Assembly: GCF_024753145.1 (NCBI RefSeq)
Contig: NZ_JANUGU010000001.1
Location: 1,488,001-1,552,000, forward strand
DNA: 64,000 nt
Origin: Massilia terrae
GTDB taxonomy: Bacteria > Pseudomonadota > Gammaproteobacteria > Burkholderiales > Burkholderiaceae_D
Direction of reading: 5' to 3'
Below are positions 50,201-59,604 of this stretch, in pieces; positions within the stretch are counted from its first letter, which is position 1; each line of letters opens with the position of its first letter. The notes under the pieces are model-generated. The model made no database searches and was not told the DNA's origin. It was given only the letters and a program-made list of their open reading frames with translations. Made by a program: the position numbers and the translations under genes.

Positions 50201-51694
50201 TCAGCTTACGTGGAGCAGCACCGCCGAGCCGGCGGGCAGTGCGAGGTCGAGCGTGCCGTTGCGCGTGACCGGCTGCATGGCCCGGTAGCGCAGCGACCAG
50301 GCCGTGCCCGGCGCCAGCGTGCGGTCGTCCTCGCCGAAGGCCATGGCGTAGCGCGCATCGATGGCCGGCGCGTGCAACGGCGCTGCCTGTACACGGGCGC
50401 GGCGCGGCAGGCCGCCGAAGCCGAGCTTGCGCGCTTCGGCGCCGGTGTTGATGGCGACGATGCGCTGTCCGTCCGCATGCGCGCTGGCGTACACGCGCAC
50501 GCCCGGCGGCGGATTCGCTTGTTCGAGCACGTGGAAGCGCCCGCCCGCCAGCTGCTGCGCGCACAGCAGGCCGTAGTACAGCGGGCGCGGCGCAAAGCCG
50601 GTATCCAGGTCGCCGCCGATCGGCGAATAGTTCGATGCGGCTGCCTCGATCCTGGCCAGGGGATTGTCGGCGCCGGCGCCGCGTCCGCCTGTGTTGTGGC
50701 CTTCGAGCGAGCTTTCGATGCTGCGGCGCGGGCCGCCCTGGAAGCACACGCCCGTGGCGCCGTTGAAGGCGGCCGACAGCGTGTAATCCAGCCCCCACAG
50801 CGCGGAGGCGAAGGTATTGCTGACGCCATCGCGCCCGCCGCGGTAGTAGGAATTGGTCTCGGTCAGCCAGAACCCATGCCGGTGGCTGCGCGCGGCGTCG
50901 GCCAGCGTGGCGATCTCGCGGTCGAATTCGTCGTCGTGCCTGAGGATGTCGGCCAGCGATCCGTTCTCCGCGGCTTCACGGTAGTAGTGACGGCTGAGCA
51001 GCAGGGATTCCGGCACGTCGGCGCCGAAACGCTGAACCCAGTCGGTATTGGCCCCGGTATCCGGGCCGGCGATGCCATTGCGGCCAAGCGGCGCCGCCAC
51101 GCGGTCCCACTCTGCCTTGTAGGCTTCGTAGGTCTTGAGGTAGTTGTTGGCCTCATTGCCGACCTGGATGGCGAGCAGGCGCCGGCCCAGCCGTTCACGC
51201 ACCATCGCGGCAAACCGCGCGACCAGCTCCGGGCTGCCGGCCCGCAGGTTGATGCCGAAGATGACTCGCCAGCCGGTCGCGTCGAGGAAACCGGCCAGCG
51301 CGTCGATCGCATCCGGGCTCACATCGTAATATGGCTGGATGCGCGCCTTGTCACGGTACAGCGGATGCAGCACCGGCAGCGGACCATCGAAACCGGCCGG
51401 CCTGGCCAGGTCGCTGGTATTGCCGCCCAGGCGCAGCACGCCGTTCGGGTTGAGGCGCTTGAAGCTGTCGACCAGGCCGGTGTTCGAGGCCGCGAAGAAG
51501 CGCGGGTCGCGCAGGTTGTCGGTCTCGTAGCTGAGACCGACGATGGTCTGCGCGACCGTGGCGCCGGCCGCCTGGGCCGGGATCACGATGCGGGTTCCCG
51601 CCGCCGCGTGGGCGGCCGGACCTGCCAGGCCGGCGGCCAATACGGCGCCGCCAGCCTGCGCGCTCTTCAACAGGAAGTCGCGACGATTCATCAT
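50201..51694 (-). CDS. GH79-like glycosidase (beta-glucuronidase/heparanase type)
   Basis: 497 aa. A Tat-like signal (MMNRRDFLLKSAQAGGAVLA) suggests export of a folded enzyme. TIM barrel with acid/base Glu at about 181 (IQVGNEANNY) and nucleophile Glu at about 279 (FWLTETNSYYRGG), the GH79/clan A arrangement, plus VGLSYETDNL near the start and a C-terminal beta-sandwich (VRVYASAHADGQRIVAINTG). GH79 members remove glucuronic acid or its 4-O-methyl ether. The start overlaps the stop of the TonB receptor gene as TGATG, so translation is coupled. Confidence 0.83.
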   Translation of the reverse strand: MMNRRDFLLKSAQAGGAVLAAGLAGPAAHAAAGTRIVIPAQAAGATVAQTIVGLSYETDNLRDPRFFAASNTGLVDSFKRLNPNGVLRLGGNTSDLARPAGFDGPLPVLHPLYRDKARIQPYYDVSPDAIDALAGFLDATGWRVIFGINLRAGSPELVARFAAMVRERLGRRLLAIQVGNEANNYLKTYEAYKAEWDRVAAPLGRNGIAGPDTGANTDWVQRFGADVPESLLLSRHYYREAAENGSLADILRHDDEFDREIATLADAARSHRHGFWLTETNSYYRGGRDGVSNTFASALWGLDYTLSAAFNGATGVCFQGGPRRSIESSLEGHNTGGRGAGADNPLARIEAAASNYSPIGGDLDTGFAPRPLYYGLLCAQQLAGGRFHVLEQANPPPGVRVYASAHADGQRIVAINTGAEARKLGFGGLPRRARVQAAPLHAPAIDARYAMAFGEDDRTLAPGTAWSLRYRAMQPVTRNGTLDLALPAGSAVLLHVS

Positions 51695-54600
51695 CAGAAG
51701 TTGTACTCGGCGCTCAGGCGCACCGAACGCGGCGCGGTGCGGCCCGCCACCTGGAGGTAACTGCGCGAGATGCCGCCGCTGCCGTCTTCGCGGGTTTCGT
51801 TGTAGCGGGTGACGGTCTGGCGATTCAGTACGTTGAACACGTCCAGCTTCAGGCTCAGGCCCTTGAACGAAGACGGCATCCAGGCCGCGTTCAGGTCGAC
51901 CTGGGTCTGCCACGGCATGCGGCCGGCGCTGCCGCGCGGCGAAGGCTTGCCGTTGCAGAAGAAGTAGGCCGCGCCGTAGTCGTCGCTGAACTGCAGGTTC
52001 GCCGGCAGTTCGCCGATGCAGTTGCGCGGTGCGCCCGAGATCAGCGCCACGTTCGCGCCCAGCAGCACCTGCGGGGTCACCTGCACAAAGCCGTAGCCCT
52101 TGATCTGGTGGCGGTGGTCGCCCGGCAGGTAGCCGTAGGAGTTGTACATCAGCTCCTTGTGGTCGTCGCTGACGGTCAGCGCGACGTCGCCACCGCCGAT
52201 GGTGTCGGTCTGGCCTTCCATATTGCCCTTCAGCGCGGACAGGGTGTAGGTCAGCTTGCCGTACCAGCCGTCGGCGAACGGGTGCTCGACGAACATGGTC
52301 AGCGCCTTGTAGGTGCGCTTCGGCAGCGGGTTGCCCCACTCGGCGGCGGAGATGTTCACTTGGCGCTCGCCCTTGCCGTCGCCGAAATCGATGAACAGGT
52401 TGTTGTCGCGGCCCGGGTTCATGATCGCGCACTGGAAACCGCCCCAGTGGCTGGTGTCGACGCCGTTGCGCGCGGCCCAGGCGTCGATCGGACGCTGGTC
52501 GCAGGTATCGTCGTTGGTGTCGTTCAGGCGGCGGTACAGGAAGTTCGCTCCCGTCACCAGGCGGTGGCTCAGGGCCTTCTCGAAGCCGAACGACACTTCA
52601 TCCTGCGACAGCGGCTTCAGGCCGATCGCGGTCACTTCGCGCGCATCGCGGGCCTGGCCGTAGGCGTTGTTGGCCGAGTATGGGTTGCTGATCGCATGCA
52701 GGCCGGTCGGCGCGCCGGTGATCGGGTCGACCCCAGTATAGGTGTAGTACTGGCTGGTGCGCAGCAGCGGGCTGGCCATGTTGCTGGACAGGTTGGACGG
52801 CACCGGCAGGTGGTAGCGGCCGGCGTTGGCGAACAGGCGCAGCGAGCTGTCGCCCATCACGTCCCAGGTCACGCCCAGGCGCGGCGCGATCATGTTGCGC
52901 TGTTCGATGAAGGCGTCGCCGGTGGTGGTGTAGTTGGTGAACTGTTCGCGGCGCAGGCCAAGGTCGAGCAGGACGCGGTCAGCCACCTGCCAGTGATCCT
53001 GGATGTATTGGGCCGACTGGGTGCTGCTCGGGCGCGCGGTTTTGGTGTTGAGGTCGCGGCTGACATAGTAGCCTTGCGGGCCGTAGCCGCCGCCCTGCGC
53101 CGTGGTTTCGAAGGCGCCGTTGATCAGGCGGGTCGGGTTGGTGGTAAAGCGGTAGGTCCAGCTATAGCCGCCCGCCAGCACGCTGCCGACCAGCGAATTG
53201 ACCTTGATGCGGTCGATACCGCCGCGCAGCGAATGCGCGCCCAGCTTGTATTCCGCGTCCAGGCGCAGGCCTTTCTGGCTGTCCGACGACAGCGGGTCCG
53301 GCAGGCTGCCGGTGACGGTCTGCGGATTGTTGTAGGTCAGGCCCGGGACCTGGGTCGTGATGCTCGACGAGGTCTGCGCCAGCGTCGGATCGTAGCCGAA
53401 CGGGATGCGCTGGTGGACAGAATGGGTGTCGCCGTACAGCGCGGTCACGGTCAGGTTGTCGGTCAGGTAGCCGGTGTACTTGACGATGCTGGCGTCGGCG
53501 CCCGGGTTGGAGCCGCTGCCGCAGCAGTTGATGGTCTTCGGCGTCACCGTGGTGACGGTGTCACCGCGCGTCAGGGTGGCGTAGTTGTAGCCGTAGGATG
53601 CGCCGGTGCCGATGGTGCGGTCGTACAGGCGGGTAAATTCGATGTGGTGGTCGTCGGTCAGGTTCCAGTCGAACTTGGCCAGGTAGCGGTCGGTGCGGGT
53701 GTGCGTATTGGTCCAGCCGGATTTGGCCGCAGTGGCCGCGCTCGAGTTGGTCGATGCCGACACCGCCTGGCTGTCGCTGTTGGTCTGCTCCAGCGCGACG
53801 AAGGCGAACAGCTTGTTCTTGATGATCGGGCCGCTGCCATAGACGCCCGCCACATGGCTGGCGGTGCTGTTGTCGCGGTTCCAGAACAGCAGCTTGCCGT
53901 CGGTGTCCGGATGGGCGCCGGTCTGCGGCCAGTAGGTGTTCTCCGGCGCGCCGCGCAGGCGGGCCGGCGTGTACTGCAGCTTGCCGCCGAACTCGAACTT
54001 GTTGCCGCCGCTGCGGGTGGTCACGTTGATCACGCCGCCGGTCGAGCGGCCGAATTCGGCGCCGTAACCGCCGGACAGCACCTGCATATTGGCGATCGCG
54101 CCGAACGGCAGCTCGGACGAGCCGACCTGGGTCAGGATGTTCGTGACCGGGAAGCCGTTGACGTAGAAGGCGTTCTCCGACTGGCCCGAGCCCGAGATCG
54201 ACGGCGCATTGCCGTACTGGCTGTTGGTGCCGCGGTTGGCGCCCGGGGTCAGCTGCACCACCGAAGCGATGTCGTTCGCCACCGGCAGCGCGCGCAGTTC
54301 CTTGGCCGTGAACACCACGCCGTTATTGGTGTTGGAGACGTCGATCACCGGACGCGATGCCTTCACCACCACGGTCTGGGTGGCGTCGGCGCCGGCGCCG
54401 AAGCTGGCTTCCACGCCGGTGCCGACCAGCGCTTCGACCTCGCGGGTCGCTTCCACCGCGCCGCTGCGCAGCACCTTGACCGCATAGCGGCCCGGCGGCA
54501 TCGAGTTCGCGGTGTAGCGGCCGCTCTTGTCCGGGGTCAGGCTGCGCTGCGCGCCGGTGGCCAGGTTCTCGATGACCACGGTGGCCCCGGCGGGCGTGCG

Positions 54601-54735
54601 CACCTCGCCGAAAATGGTGGTGGTGGCGTTCGACTGGGCCCAGGCCTGGCCGCTGCCGCCCGCGGCCAGCGCGATCAGGATGGCGGCGGCGCTACGGATC
54701 GCGTCATTTCGCAGTTTCAGCTGTTTGGTTTTCAT
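51694..54735 (-). CDS. Oar-type TonB-dependent receptor with N-terminal carboxypeptidase-like domain
   Basis: 1013 aa. Signal peptide (IRSAAAILIALAAGGSGQAWA). A CarboxypepD_reg-like Ig fold follows at about 40-115 (TTTIFGEVRTPAGATVVIEN, PPGRYAVKVLRSGA), then the plug (VFTAKELRALPVANDIASVV; SGGYGAEFGRSTGGVINVTT) and barrel ending VRLSAEYNF. Oar-like receptors import proteins or glycans. ATG 54735 is chosen over 54741 because AAGGAG is six bases before it and adjacent to the other. Second gene of the leftward operon behind GH31. Confidence 0.92.
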   Translation of the reverse strand: MKTKQLKLRNDAIRSAAAILIALAAGGSGQAWAQSNATTTIFGEVRTPAGATVVIENLATGAQRSLTPDKSGRYTANSMPPGRYAVKVLRSGAVEATREVEALVGTGVEASFGAGADATQTVVVKASRPVIDVSNTNNGVVFTAKELRALPVANDIASVVQLTPGANRGTNSQYGNAPSISGSGQSENAFYVNGFPVTNILTQVGSSELPFGAIANMQVLSGGYGAEFGRSTGGVINVTTRSGGNKFEFGGKLQYTPARLRGAPENTYWPQTGAHPDTDGKLLFWNRDNSTASHVAGVYGSGPIIKNKLFAFVALEQTNSDSQAVSASTNSSAATAAKSGWTNTHTRTDRYLAKFDWNLTDDHHIEFTRLYDRTIGTGASYGYNYATLTRGDTVTTVTPKTINCCGSGSNPGADASIVKYTGYLTDNLTVTALYGDTHSVHQRIPFGYDPTLAQTSSSITTQVPGLTYNNPQTVTGSLPDPLSSDSQKGLRLDAEYKLGAHSLRGGIDRIKVNSLVGSVLAGGYSWTYRFTTNPTRLINGAFETTAQGGGYGPQGYYVSRDLNTKTARPSSTQSAQYIQDHWQVADRVLLDLGLRREQFTNYTTTGDAFIEQRNMIAPRLGVTWDVMGDSSLRLFANAGRYHLPVPSNLSSNMASPLLRTSQYYTYTGVDPITGAPTGLHAISNPYSANNAYGQARDAREVTAIGLKPLSQDEVSFGFEKALSHRLVTGANFLYRRLNDTNDDTCDQRPIDAWAARNGVDTSHWGGFQCAIMNPGRDNNLFIDFGDGKGERQVNISAAEWGNPLPKRTYKALTMFVEHPFADGWYGKLTYTLSALKGNMEGQTDTIGGGDVALTVSDDHKELMYNSYGYLPGDHRHQIKGYGFVQVTPQVLLGANVALISGAPRNCIGELPANLQFSDDYGAAYFFCNGKPSPRGSAGRMPWQTQVDLNAAWMPSSFKGLSLKLDVFNVLNRQTVTRYNETREDGSGGISRSYLQVAGRTAPRSVRLSAEYNF

Positions 54736-54758
54736 TCTCATCTCCTTGGTGATGGGTT

Positions 54759-54793
54759 GCAGGTCCCCCTCCTCGTTCGGGACAAGGACCTGC
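54759..54793 (-). other. Intercistronic stem-loop between GH31 and TonB receptor genes
   Basis: A perfect 8-bp stem GCAGGTCC/GGACCTGC encloses a partly paired CCC/GGG core, 24 bases before the receptor start. There is no T run. Such structures often set differential mRNA levels between a catalytic enzyme and a highly expressed receptor. Confidence 0.55.
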
Positions 54794-54814
54794 GTGATCT
54801 CGTTGTTGTTGGAG

Positions 54815-57800
54815 TTAGCGTGGGCTGACGGTGGCGCCCTCGCTGCCGGTCAGCTGGGCGTTGGCCCAGTTTCCGCAAACATGGCTTGCATTCGAACCCT
54901 CGGCGCCGACGGTGCGCAGGCTGAGCTGGCCCAGGCCGCGGATGTCGATCTCGGGCTTGACCACGCCCGGCGCCTTGACCAGGCCGCTGTCGTACAGCAG
55001 GCGCTCGCCGCTCCAGACCTGGAAGTGCAGGCCGCCCGCGTTGCGGCAGCTGTCATCCACGCCGAGGTCGGCGCGCAGCAAGCTCCAGTTGCCGGACAAT
55101 TGCAGGTCGAGGCGGCCGGCCGGCCCCATGCCCACGCCCTTGTTGAAGCGCAGGCCGTTCATGCGCATCTCGGTCGCCTTGCTGGCCGGACGGTCGTGGC
55201 CAAGCGCCTTCGGCAGCGCCAGTTCGCTCAGGTAGCGCCGCACTTCCGGGCCTTCCGGCAGCTGGTGTTCGAGCACGTGGAATTCCGAGATCGTGATCGG
55301 CGCGACTTCCGCCGGCACAGCAGCGTCGAAGGCACGGCCGCCCTGCCCAGGTGCTGCCGCGGTCACCATCGGATCGGCCGCCGACGCGCCATTCCCTTCC
55401 GGATTCTGGGTGCTGAGCACGCGGAAACGCAGCAGGCGTCCCGCGGTTGCCGGGAAGTCGATGGCCTGCACGTCCTTGGTCAGCTCGAGGCGGCCGCGCT
55501 TGACCGGCTTGCCCCAGTCGCCATTGCTGTCGGCGACGTAGACTTCGTAGTCGCGCACCTGGCCGTATTTCCAGTTCTTGTCGTTGCGGCCGGCGATCTC
55601 GATGCCGTCCACCAGGCGGCGCTCGGAGAAGCCGATGACGAATTCGTGCGGACCGCTCTTCACGGCCTGGCTGCGCAGGGTGCGGAACCAGGTGTCGCGG
55701 TTGCCGTCGAAAGCCTGCTCCAGCGGCTGGCCCGGTTCTTCCGCCGGACGGTTGATGACGACCATCGCATCGGCCGGCAGCGCGCGGCCTGGCACCGGTG
55801 CGGCCGGGAAGGCGTCGTCGGCGGCGGCCTGGGTCACGCCGCTCACCGCAAGCGTCAAAGGCTGGCGGATGTCCTGCACCGGCGCCTTCACGTGTACGGT
55901 GCCGAGGCGGTCGGCGCTGTCGAAATACCAGCCCGCGTCCATGCCATCGAACGCCGCCTTGTCCGCCGCCTCTTTCAGTGCGGTGGCGCCGATCAGCACC
56001 TTCGTGGGGCGCTGGCGGCTGAGCATGCGCAGGCTGTAGCCGCGCCTGGTTTCCTGTCCGTCGTACGAACCTTCGACCGGGTTGATCGTCACTTCCACAT
56101 CGCCGGCATGTTCGCGCATCGCGATCTTCTGCTGGCTGAACTCTCCCTTCTGGTAGCGCCGCGTGTTGCCGTCGTCCTCGTACAGCGTGTACCCGGAGTC
56201 GCCCTGCGGGTAGACGTCGAAGGTCACGCGGTCGTTCGGCTTCTCGCCGTCGAACAGCATCTCCGGATACATCGGCACGATGGCGCCGGCGCGGACGAAC
56301 ACCGGCAGCTTGTCGAGCGTGACCTGCAGGTCGATGTCCTTGCCCTGCGCGCCGGCGGTCAGCTGGCGGCCATCGAAGTAGTCGAACCAGCGGCCCTGCG
56401 GCAGGTGGATGTTCTTGCGCCAGCCCTGGCTGACGGCCTGGCTGCGGTACACCGGCGCGACCAGCATGTCGCGGCCCAGCAGGAACTGGTACTTGTAGCT
56501 TTCGCTCGCGGCGGCGGGATCGTTCGGGTAGTCCCACATCAGGCCACGCACGATCGGCGCGCCGGTCTGTTCTTCCTCGCGCGTCAGGTTGTACATGTAG
56601 GGCGTCAGGCGCATCTTCAGCTTGAGGTAGCGGCGGTTGATGCTGCGGTACGGTTCATCGAACCACCATGGATGCTTGCGCTCCGCCGCCGACCACCCCG
56701 ACATCCCCATCAGGACCGGCGTGAAGGCCTTCCACTGCAGGTCGCGGGTATAGGTCTCCGGGCTGCCGCCGAAGATGGCGTCGACGTCGCCCGTGGCATA
56801 GGCCTGGCCCGACAGGCCGGAGCCGATCAGGGTCGGCACGTGCCAGCGGATGTAGTCCCAGCTTGCGCTCTGGTCGCCGGTCCAGGTCACCGCGTAGCGC
56901 TGCGTGCCGGCCCAGCCCATCACGGTCCAGATGAAGGGACGGCTGTCGGAATTCTTCAGGATGCCGTCGTAGGCGGCCTTGTTGGCGTCCAGCGAGAACT
57001 GGTAGCCCTTGCCGGTCCAGGCCACGTCCAGTTTCTGCACGCGGGTGCCGGCCTGGCCGACTTCCCACGCGATCTTGTCGACGCCGTTCTCGGTCCACAG
57101 GCCGGTGCGGAAGCCCAGCTTGGCCAGGCCCTTCACGGTGTCCGGCAGCGCGGTGTAGCCGCAGCCGTAGCCGTCGTTCGGCAGGATCCATCCGCCCGGC
57201 ATGTCGAACTCGCGGTACTTCCTGGCGACACTGTCGATCACGTCCGGGGTCTTGCCGGTCGGGCCGTCGGTCCAGCCGCGCGGCACCGTGCCCGGCTTCT
57301 TCACGTTGTCGCCGTCGTTGTAGCAGTCGGCGTCACCGTAGCTCAGGGCCCAGCGCGGCAGCATCCGCGCGCGGCCGGTCCATTCGGTGTAGCGGGCCAG
57401 CACGTCGTGGATCGAATTGCCGACGAAGTAGTAGGCGTCGAAGCGGCCTTCCTTATGCTGCAGCACGGCCTGGTCGTCTTCGCGCAGGTCGTAGTTACCG
57501 TCGGCCCAGGTATTGCGCAGCATGCCCCAGCCGCGAGAGCTCATCAGGAACGGCGCGGGGCTCGGGCGGTCGCCCTCTTCCCAGCCGCCGGAGTACGACA
57601 CCGGCAGTTCGCGGCCCTTGAATTCGAAGCGGCCATTCTGCTGGCCGCCGCCGTAGAAGCGTTCGCCCTTGTCGCTGGAGAGCACCTGCACGCTCTGCTT
57701 GTCGCCCAGGTCCAGGCTTTGCAGCTCGTGCCACAGCGGCTTGCTGTCGCCATTGCGGTACAGCGAGAAGCGCAGCGGATGGCGGTCCACGCGCAGGGTC

Positions 57801-58129
57801 AGGGCGGCGGTGCGCACCACCAGCTGGTTGTTCTCTTCCTTGAATTCGTACTTGACGTCGGACGACGGGGTGGCGACGACGATGGGCGCGGCCTTGTCGC
57901 CGGGCCCGGTCAGTTCCTTGGCGCCGGCCTGGATGTGGACCACGTCGGCGCGCGGCAGGCTGATACGCACGCGGGCGCCGGAATCGGAGACCAGGTCCCA
58001 GGAGGGGCCGTCGGCCTGGCCGGCGCTGACCGCGCGCAGGTTGCCGATCGGCGCCGCGAAGGCCGAGGCGGTGGCCAGTGCCAGCGCGGACAATGCGAGC
58101 GAGCGTTGAAGAGGATGAGTAAGTTTCAT
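54815..58129 (-). CDS. GH31 glycosidase with discoidin-like and NPCBM domains, probable alpha-N-acetylgalactosaminidase
   Basis: 1104 aa, exported (LALSALALATASAFAA). GH31 N-domain, then barrel with probable nucleophile Asp368 (VQKLDVAW) and acid/base Asp419 (TWTGDQSASW), and AYATGDVDAIFGGSPETYTR. A GH31 C-domain and DUF5110-like segment follow (GYTLYEDDGNTRRYQKGEF). Then a discoidin-like module at about 785-935 (AFDGNRDTWFRTLRSQ) and a C-terminal NPCBM at about 960-1100 (NGLRFNKGVGMGPAGRLDLQ). The WTGDQ/LDVAW variants and NPCBM resemble the GH31 branch acting on alpha-GalNAc; divergence from an aga operon agrees. First gene of the leftward operon. Confidence 0.88.
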   Translation of the reverse strand: MKLTHPLQRSLALSALALATASAFAAPIGNLRAVSAGQADGPSWDLVSDSGARVRISLPRADVVHIQAGAKELTGPGDKAAPIVVATPSSDVKYEFKEENNQLVVRTAALTLRVDRHPLRFSLYRNGDSKPLWHELQSLDLGDKQSVQVLSSDKGERFYGGGQQNGRFEFKGRELPVSYSGGWEEGDRPSPAPFLMSSRGWGMLRNTWADGNYDLREDDQAVLQHKEGRFDAYYFVGNSIHDVLARYTEWTGRARMLPRWALSYGDADCYNDGDNVKKPGTVPRGWTDGPTGKTPDVIDSVARKYREFDMPGGWILPNDGYGCGYTALPDTVKGLAKLGFRTGLWTENGVDKIAWEVGQAGTRVQKLDVAWTGKGYQFSLDANKAAYDGILKNSDSRPFIWTVMGWAGTQRYAVTWTGDQSASWDYIRWHVPTLIGSGLSGQAYATGDVDAIFGGSPETYTRDLQWKAFTPVLMGMSGWSAAERKHPWWFDEPYRSINRRYLKLKMRLTPYMYNLTREEEQTGAPIVRGLMWDYPNDPAAASESYKYQFLLGRDMLVAPVYRSQAVSQGWRKNIHLPQGRWFDYFDGRQLTAGAQGKDIDLQVTLDKLPVFVRAGAIVPMYPEMLFDGEKPNDRVTFDVYPQGDSGYTLYEDDGNTRRYQKGEFSQQKIAMREHAGDVEVTINPVEGSYDGQETRRGYSLRMLSRQRPTKVLIGATALKEAADKAAFDGMDAGWYFDSADRLGTVHVKAPVQDIRQPLTLAVSGVTQAAADDAFPAAPVPGRALPADAMVVINRPAEEPGQPLEQAFDGNRDTWFRTLRSQAVKSGPHEFVIGFSERRLVDGIEIAGRNDKNWKYGQVRDYEVYVADSNGDWGKPVKRGRLELTKDVQAIDFPATAGRLLRFRVLSTQNPEGNGASAADPMVTAAAPGQGGRAFDAAVPAEVAPITISEFHVLEHQLPEGPEVRRYLSELALPKALGHDRPASKATEMRMNGLRFNKGVGMGPAGRLDLQLSGNWSLLRADLGVDDSCRNAGGLHFQVWSGERLLYDSGLVKAPGVVKPEIDIRGLGQLSLRTVGAEGSNASHVCGNWANAQLTGSEGATVSPR

Positions 58130-58168
58130 GGGTTGTCTCGGGACGTTCTTTTGCGTTTCGATGAGAAT

Positions 58169-58197
58169 AATGTATGAACAAAAGCAAGCTCGGTCAA
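58169..58197 (-). promoter_or_regulatory. Promoter of the leftward GH31-led operon
   Basis: Reverse strand: -35 TTGACC (58197-58192), 17-bp spacer, -10 TACATT (58174-58169), 39 bases before the GH31 ATG. CATCGAAACGC between -10 and ATG contains a CGAAA half-motif like those on the aga side. Confidence 0.75.
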
Positions 58198-58255
58198 CAA
58201 AAAGGAAAGAAAAACACGAATAAAATTGAAATCAACCCGAATAATTCGTCAGAAA

Positions 58256-58298
58256 CCTTTCGTATTGAGCGAAACTGCTCATTTGCCCTTTCGTTTTG
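58256..58298 (+). promoter_or_regulatory. Candidate AgaR operator pair
   Basis: CCTTTCGTATTG (58256-58267) and CCTTTCGTTTTG (58287-58298) differ at one base and start 31 bp apart. The TTTCGTTT core resembles the Escherichia coli AgaR operator consensus (TTTCRTTTYRTTTY). They lie centrally in the divergent region, between the two promoters. Confidence 0.65.
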
Positions 58299-58383
58299 TT
58301 GCGCAAACGGCACACCGAACAGCGCGCGCCGCCCATCCGGTCGGCGCCTGTTTTGCGTGAATCGCGCAAATCCAACACCGCAA

Positions 58384-58433
58384 ACTTTCGAATATCTTTC
58401 ACATTTGACTTTCGAAAGCTTTCTATTTAAGAT
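58384..58433 (+). promoter_or_regulatory. Promoter of the aga operon overlapped by ACTTTCGAA repeats
   Basis: -35 TTGACT (58405-58410), 17-bp spacer, -10 TAAGAT (58428-58433), 35 bases before the agaS ATG. ACTTTCGAA occurs twice (58384-58392, 58408-58416); the second copy starts inside the -35 box, so a repressor bound there would block polymerase. Confidence 0.8.
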
Positions 58434-58467
58434 AGATCGCACTGAAAAACTTTTTGCCGATCCTTCG

Positions 58468-59604
58468 ATGACAACTCTTCTACAGCGCAGCCCCCAGGCA
58501 TGGAGCGACATTGGCGGCCTCCATACCGCCGAGGAAATCGCCCAGCAACCCAAGCTCTGGGGCGAACTGTACGCGGCCCTGCGCACCGAGCGCCCACGCG
58601 TCGAGGCTTTCCTGGACGGCTGCCTGTCCAATCCTGAACAGCGGGTCATCCTGACCGGCGCCGGCAGCTCGGCCTACGCAGGCGAAATCATCGCCGACGA
58701 AATCAACGCCGCCTGGCCGGCGCAAGTGCGCGCGATCGCCACCACCACCCTGCTCACCCATCCGGAGCTGTACCTGGAACCGGGCGCGCCCACACTGCTG
58801 GTGTCCTTCGCCCGCAGCGGCGACAGCCCGGAGAGCCTGGCCGCCGTGAACCTGGTGCGCGACCTGGTGCCGGATGCGCGCCTGCTGAATATCACCTGCA
58901 ATCCCGAGGGCACGCTGGCGCGCGACAGCGTCGGCGACAGCAAGGCCTGCACCCTGATGATGCCGGCCGCGAGCTGCGACCGCGGCTTCGCGATGACCAG
59001 CAGCTTCACCTGCATGCTGCTGGCGACGCTGGCAGTCCTCGGCAAGCCCGAACACGGCGAACGCATCGCCACGCTGGCCCAGCTGGCGCAAACCGCGCTG
59101 CAGTCGTGGGAAGCGCCGGCCGCGGAACTCGGCGCCATGGCGGCCGAACGCGTGGTCTACCTCGGCAGCGGCCCGCTCGAAGGCCTGGCCCGCGAGAGCG
59201 CGCTCAAGCTGCTGGAGCTGACCGGCGGCCGCGTCCCGGCGATCGCCGACACCCCGCTCGGCTTCCGCCACGGCCCCAAGTCGGTGGTCAACGGCGCGTC
59301 GCTGGTGGTTGTCTACAACAGCACCAAGCCGCTGGCGCGCCGCTATGAAGCGGACCTGGTCGATGAACTCAAGCGCGACGGCGTGGCCGGGCGCATCGTC
59401 ACCGTCGGCCCCGGCGGCGACATCGGCATCGAAGTGCCGGAGTGGACCGATGCCTGGCTGGCGCCCCTGTGGCTGCTAGTCGCGCAGCAGGTCGCCCTGC
59501 ACCGCTCGGCCGCGCTGAAGCTGCGTCCCGATAACCCGTTCGCCAGCGGCACCGTCAACCGCGTGGTCAAGGGCGTCACCATCTACCGTCATGACGAACA
59601 CTGA
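58468..59604 (+). CDS. agaS: AgaS: SIS-domain galactosamine-6-phosphate deaminase/isomerase
   Basis: 378 aa, cytosolic, two SIS domains (about 35-185 and 215-345). Motifs: RVILTGAGSSAYAGEIIADE, TLLVSFARSGDSPESLAAV, MTSSFTCMLLATLAV, and RVVYLGSGPLEGLARESALK with GFRHGPKSVV. AgaS converts GalN-6-P to tagatose-6-P with release of ammonia. The in-frame sequence upstream (from 58174) is promoter DNA, so ATG 58468 is taken. First gene of the operon; overlaps the ROK kinase gene by 14 bases. Confidence 0.92.
   Translation: MTTLLQRSPQAWSDIGGLHTAEEIAQQPKLWGELYAALRTERPRVEAFLDGCLSNPEQRVILTGAGSSAYAGEIIADEINAAWPAQVRAIATTTLLTHPELYLEPGAPTLLVSFARSGDSPESLAAVNLVRDLVPDARLLNITCNPEGTLARDSVGDSKACTLMMPAASCDRGFAMTSSFTCMLLATLAVLGKPEHGERIATLAQLAQTALQSWEAPAAELGAMAAERVVYLGSGPLEGLARESALKLLELTGGRVPAIADTPLGFRHGPKSVVNGASLVVVYNSTKPLARRYEADLVDELKRDGVAGRIVTVGPGGDIGIEVPEWTDAWLAPLWLLVAQQVALHRSAALKLRPDNPFASGTVNRVVKGVTIYRHDEH

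Noticed and set aside
54527..58177. 1216-codon open frame on the + strand opposite the GH31 gene
   Set aside because: It is Ala/Arg/His/Gln/Val-rich nonsense typical of antisense frames in GC-rich DNA; the reverse strand encodes clear GH31, discoidin-like and NPCBM domains.
58174..58467. 98-residue N-terminal extension of AgaS
   Set aside because: This segment holds the promoter and operator repeats and is AT-rich; AgaS homologues begin near ATG 58468.
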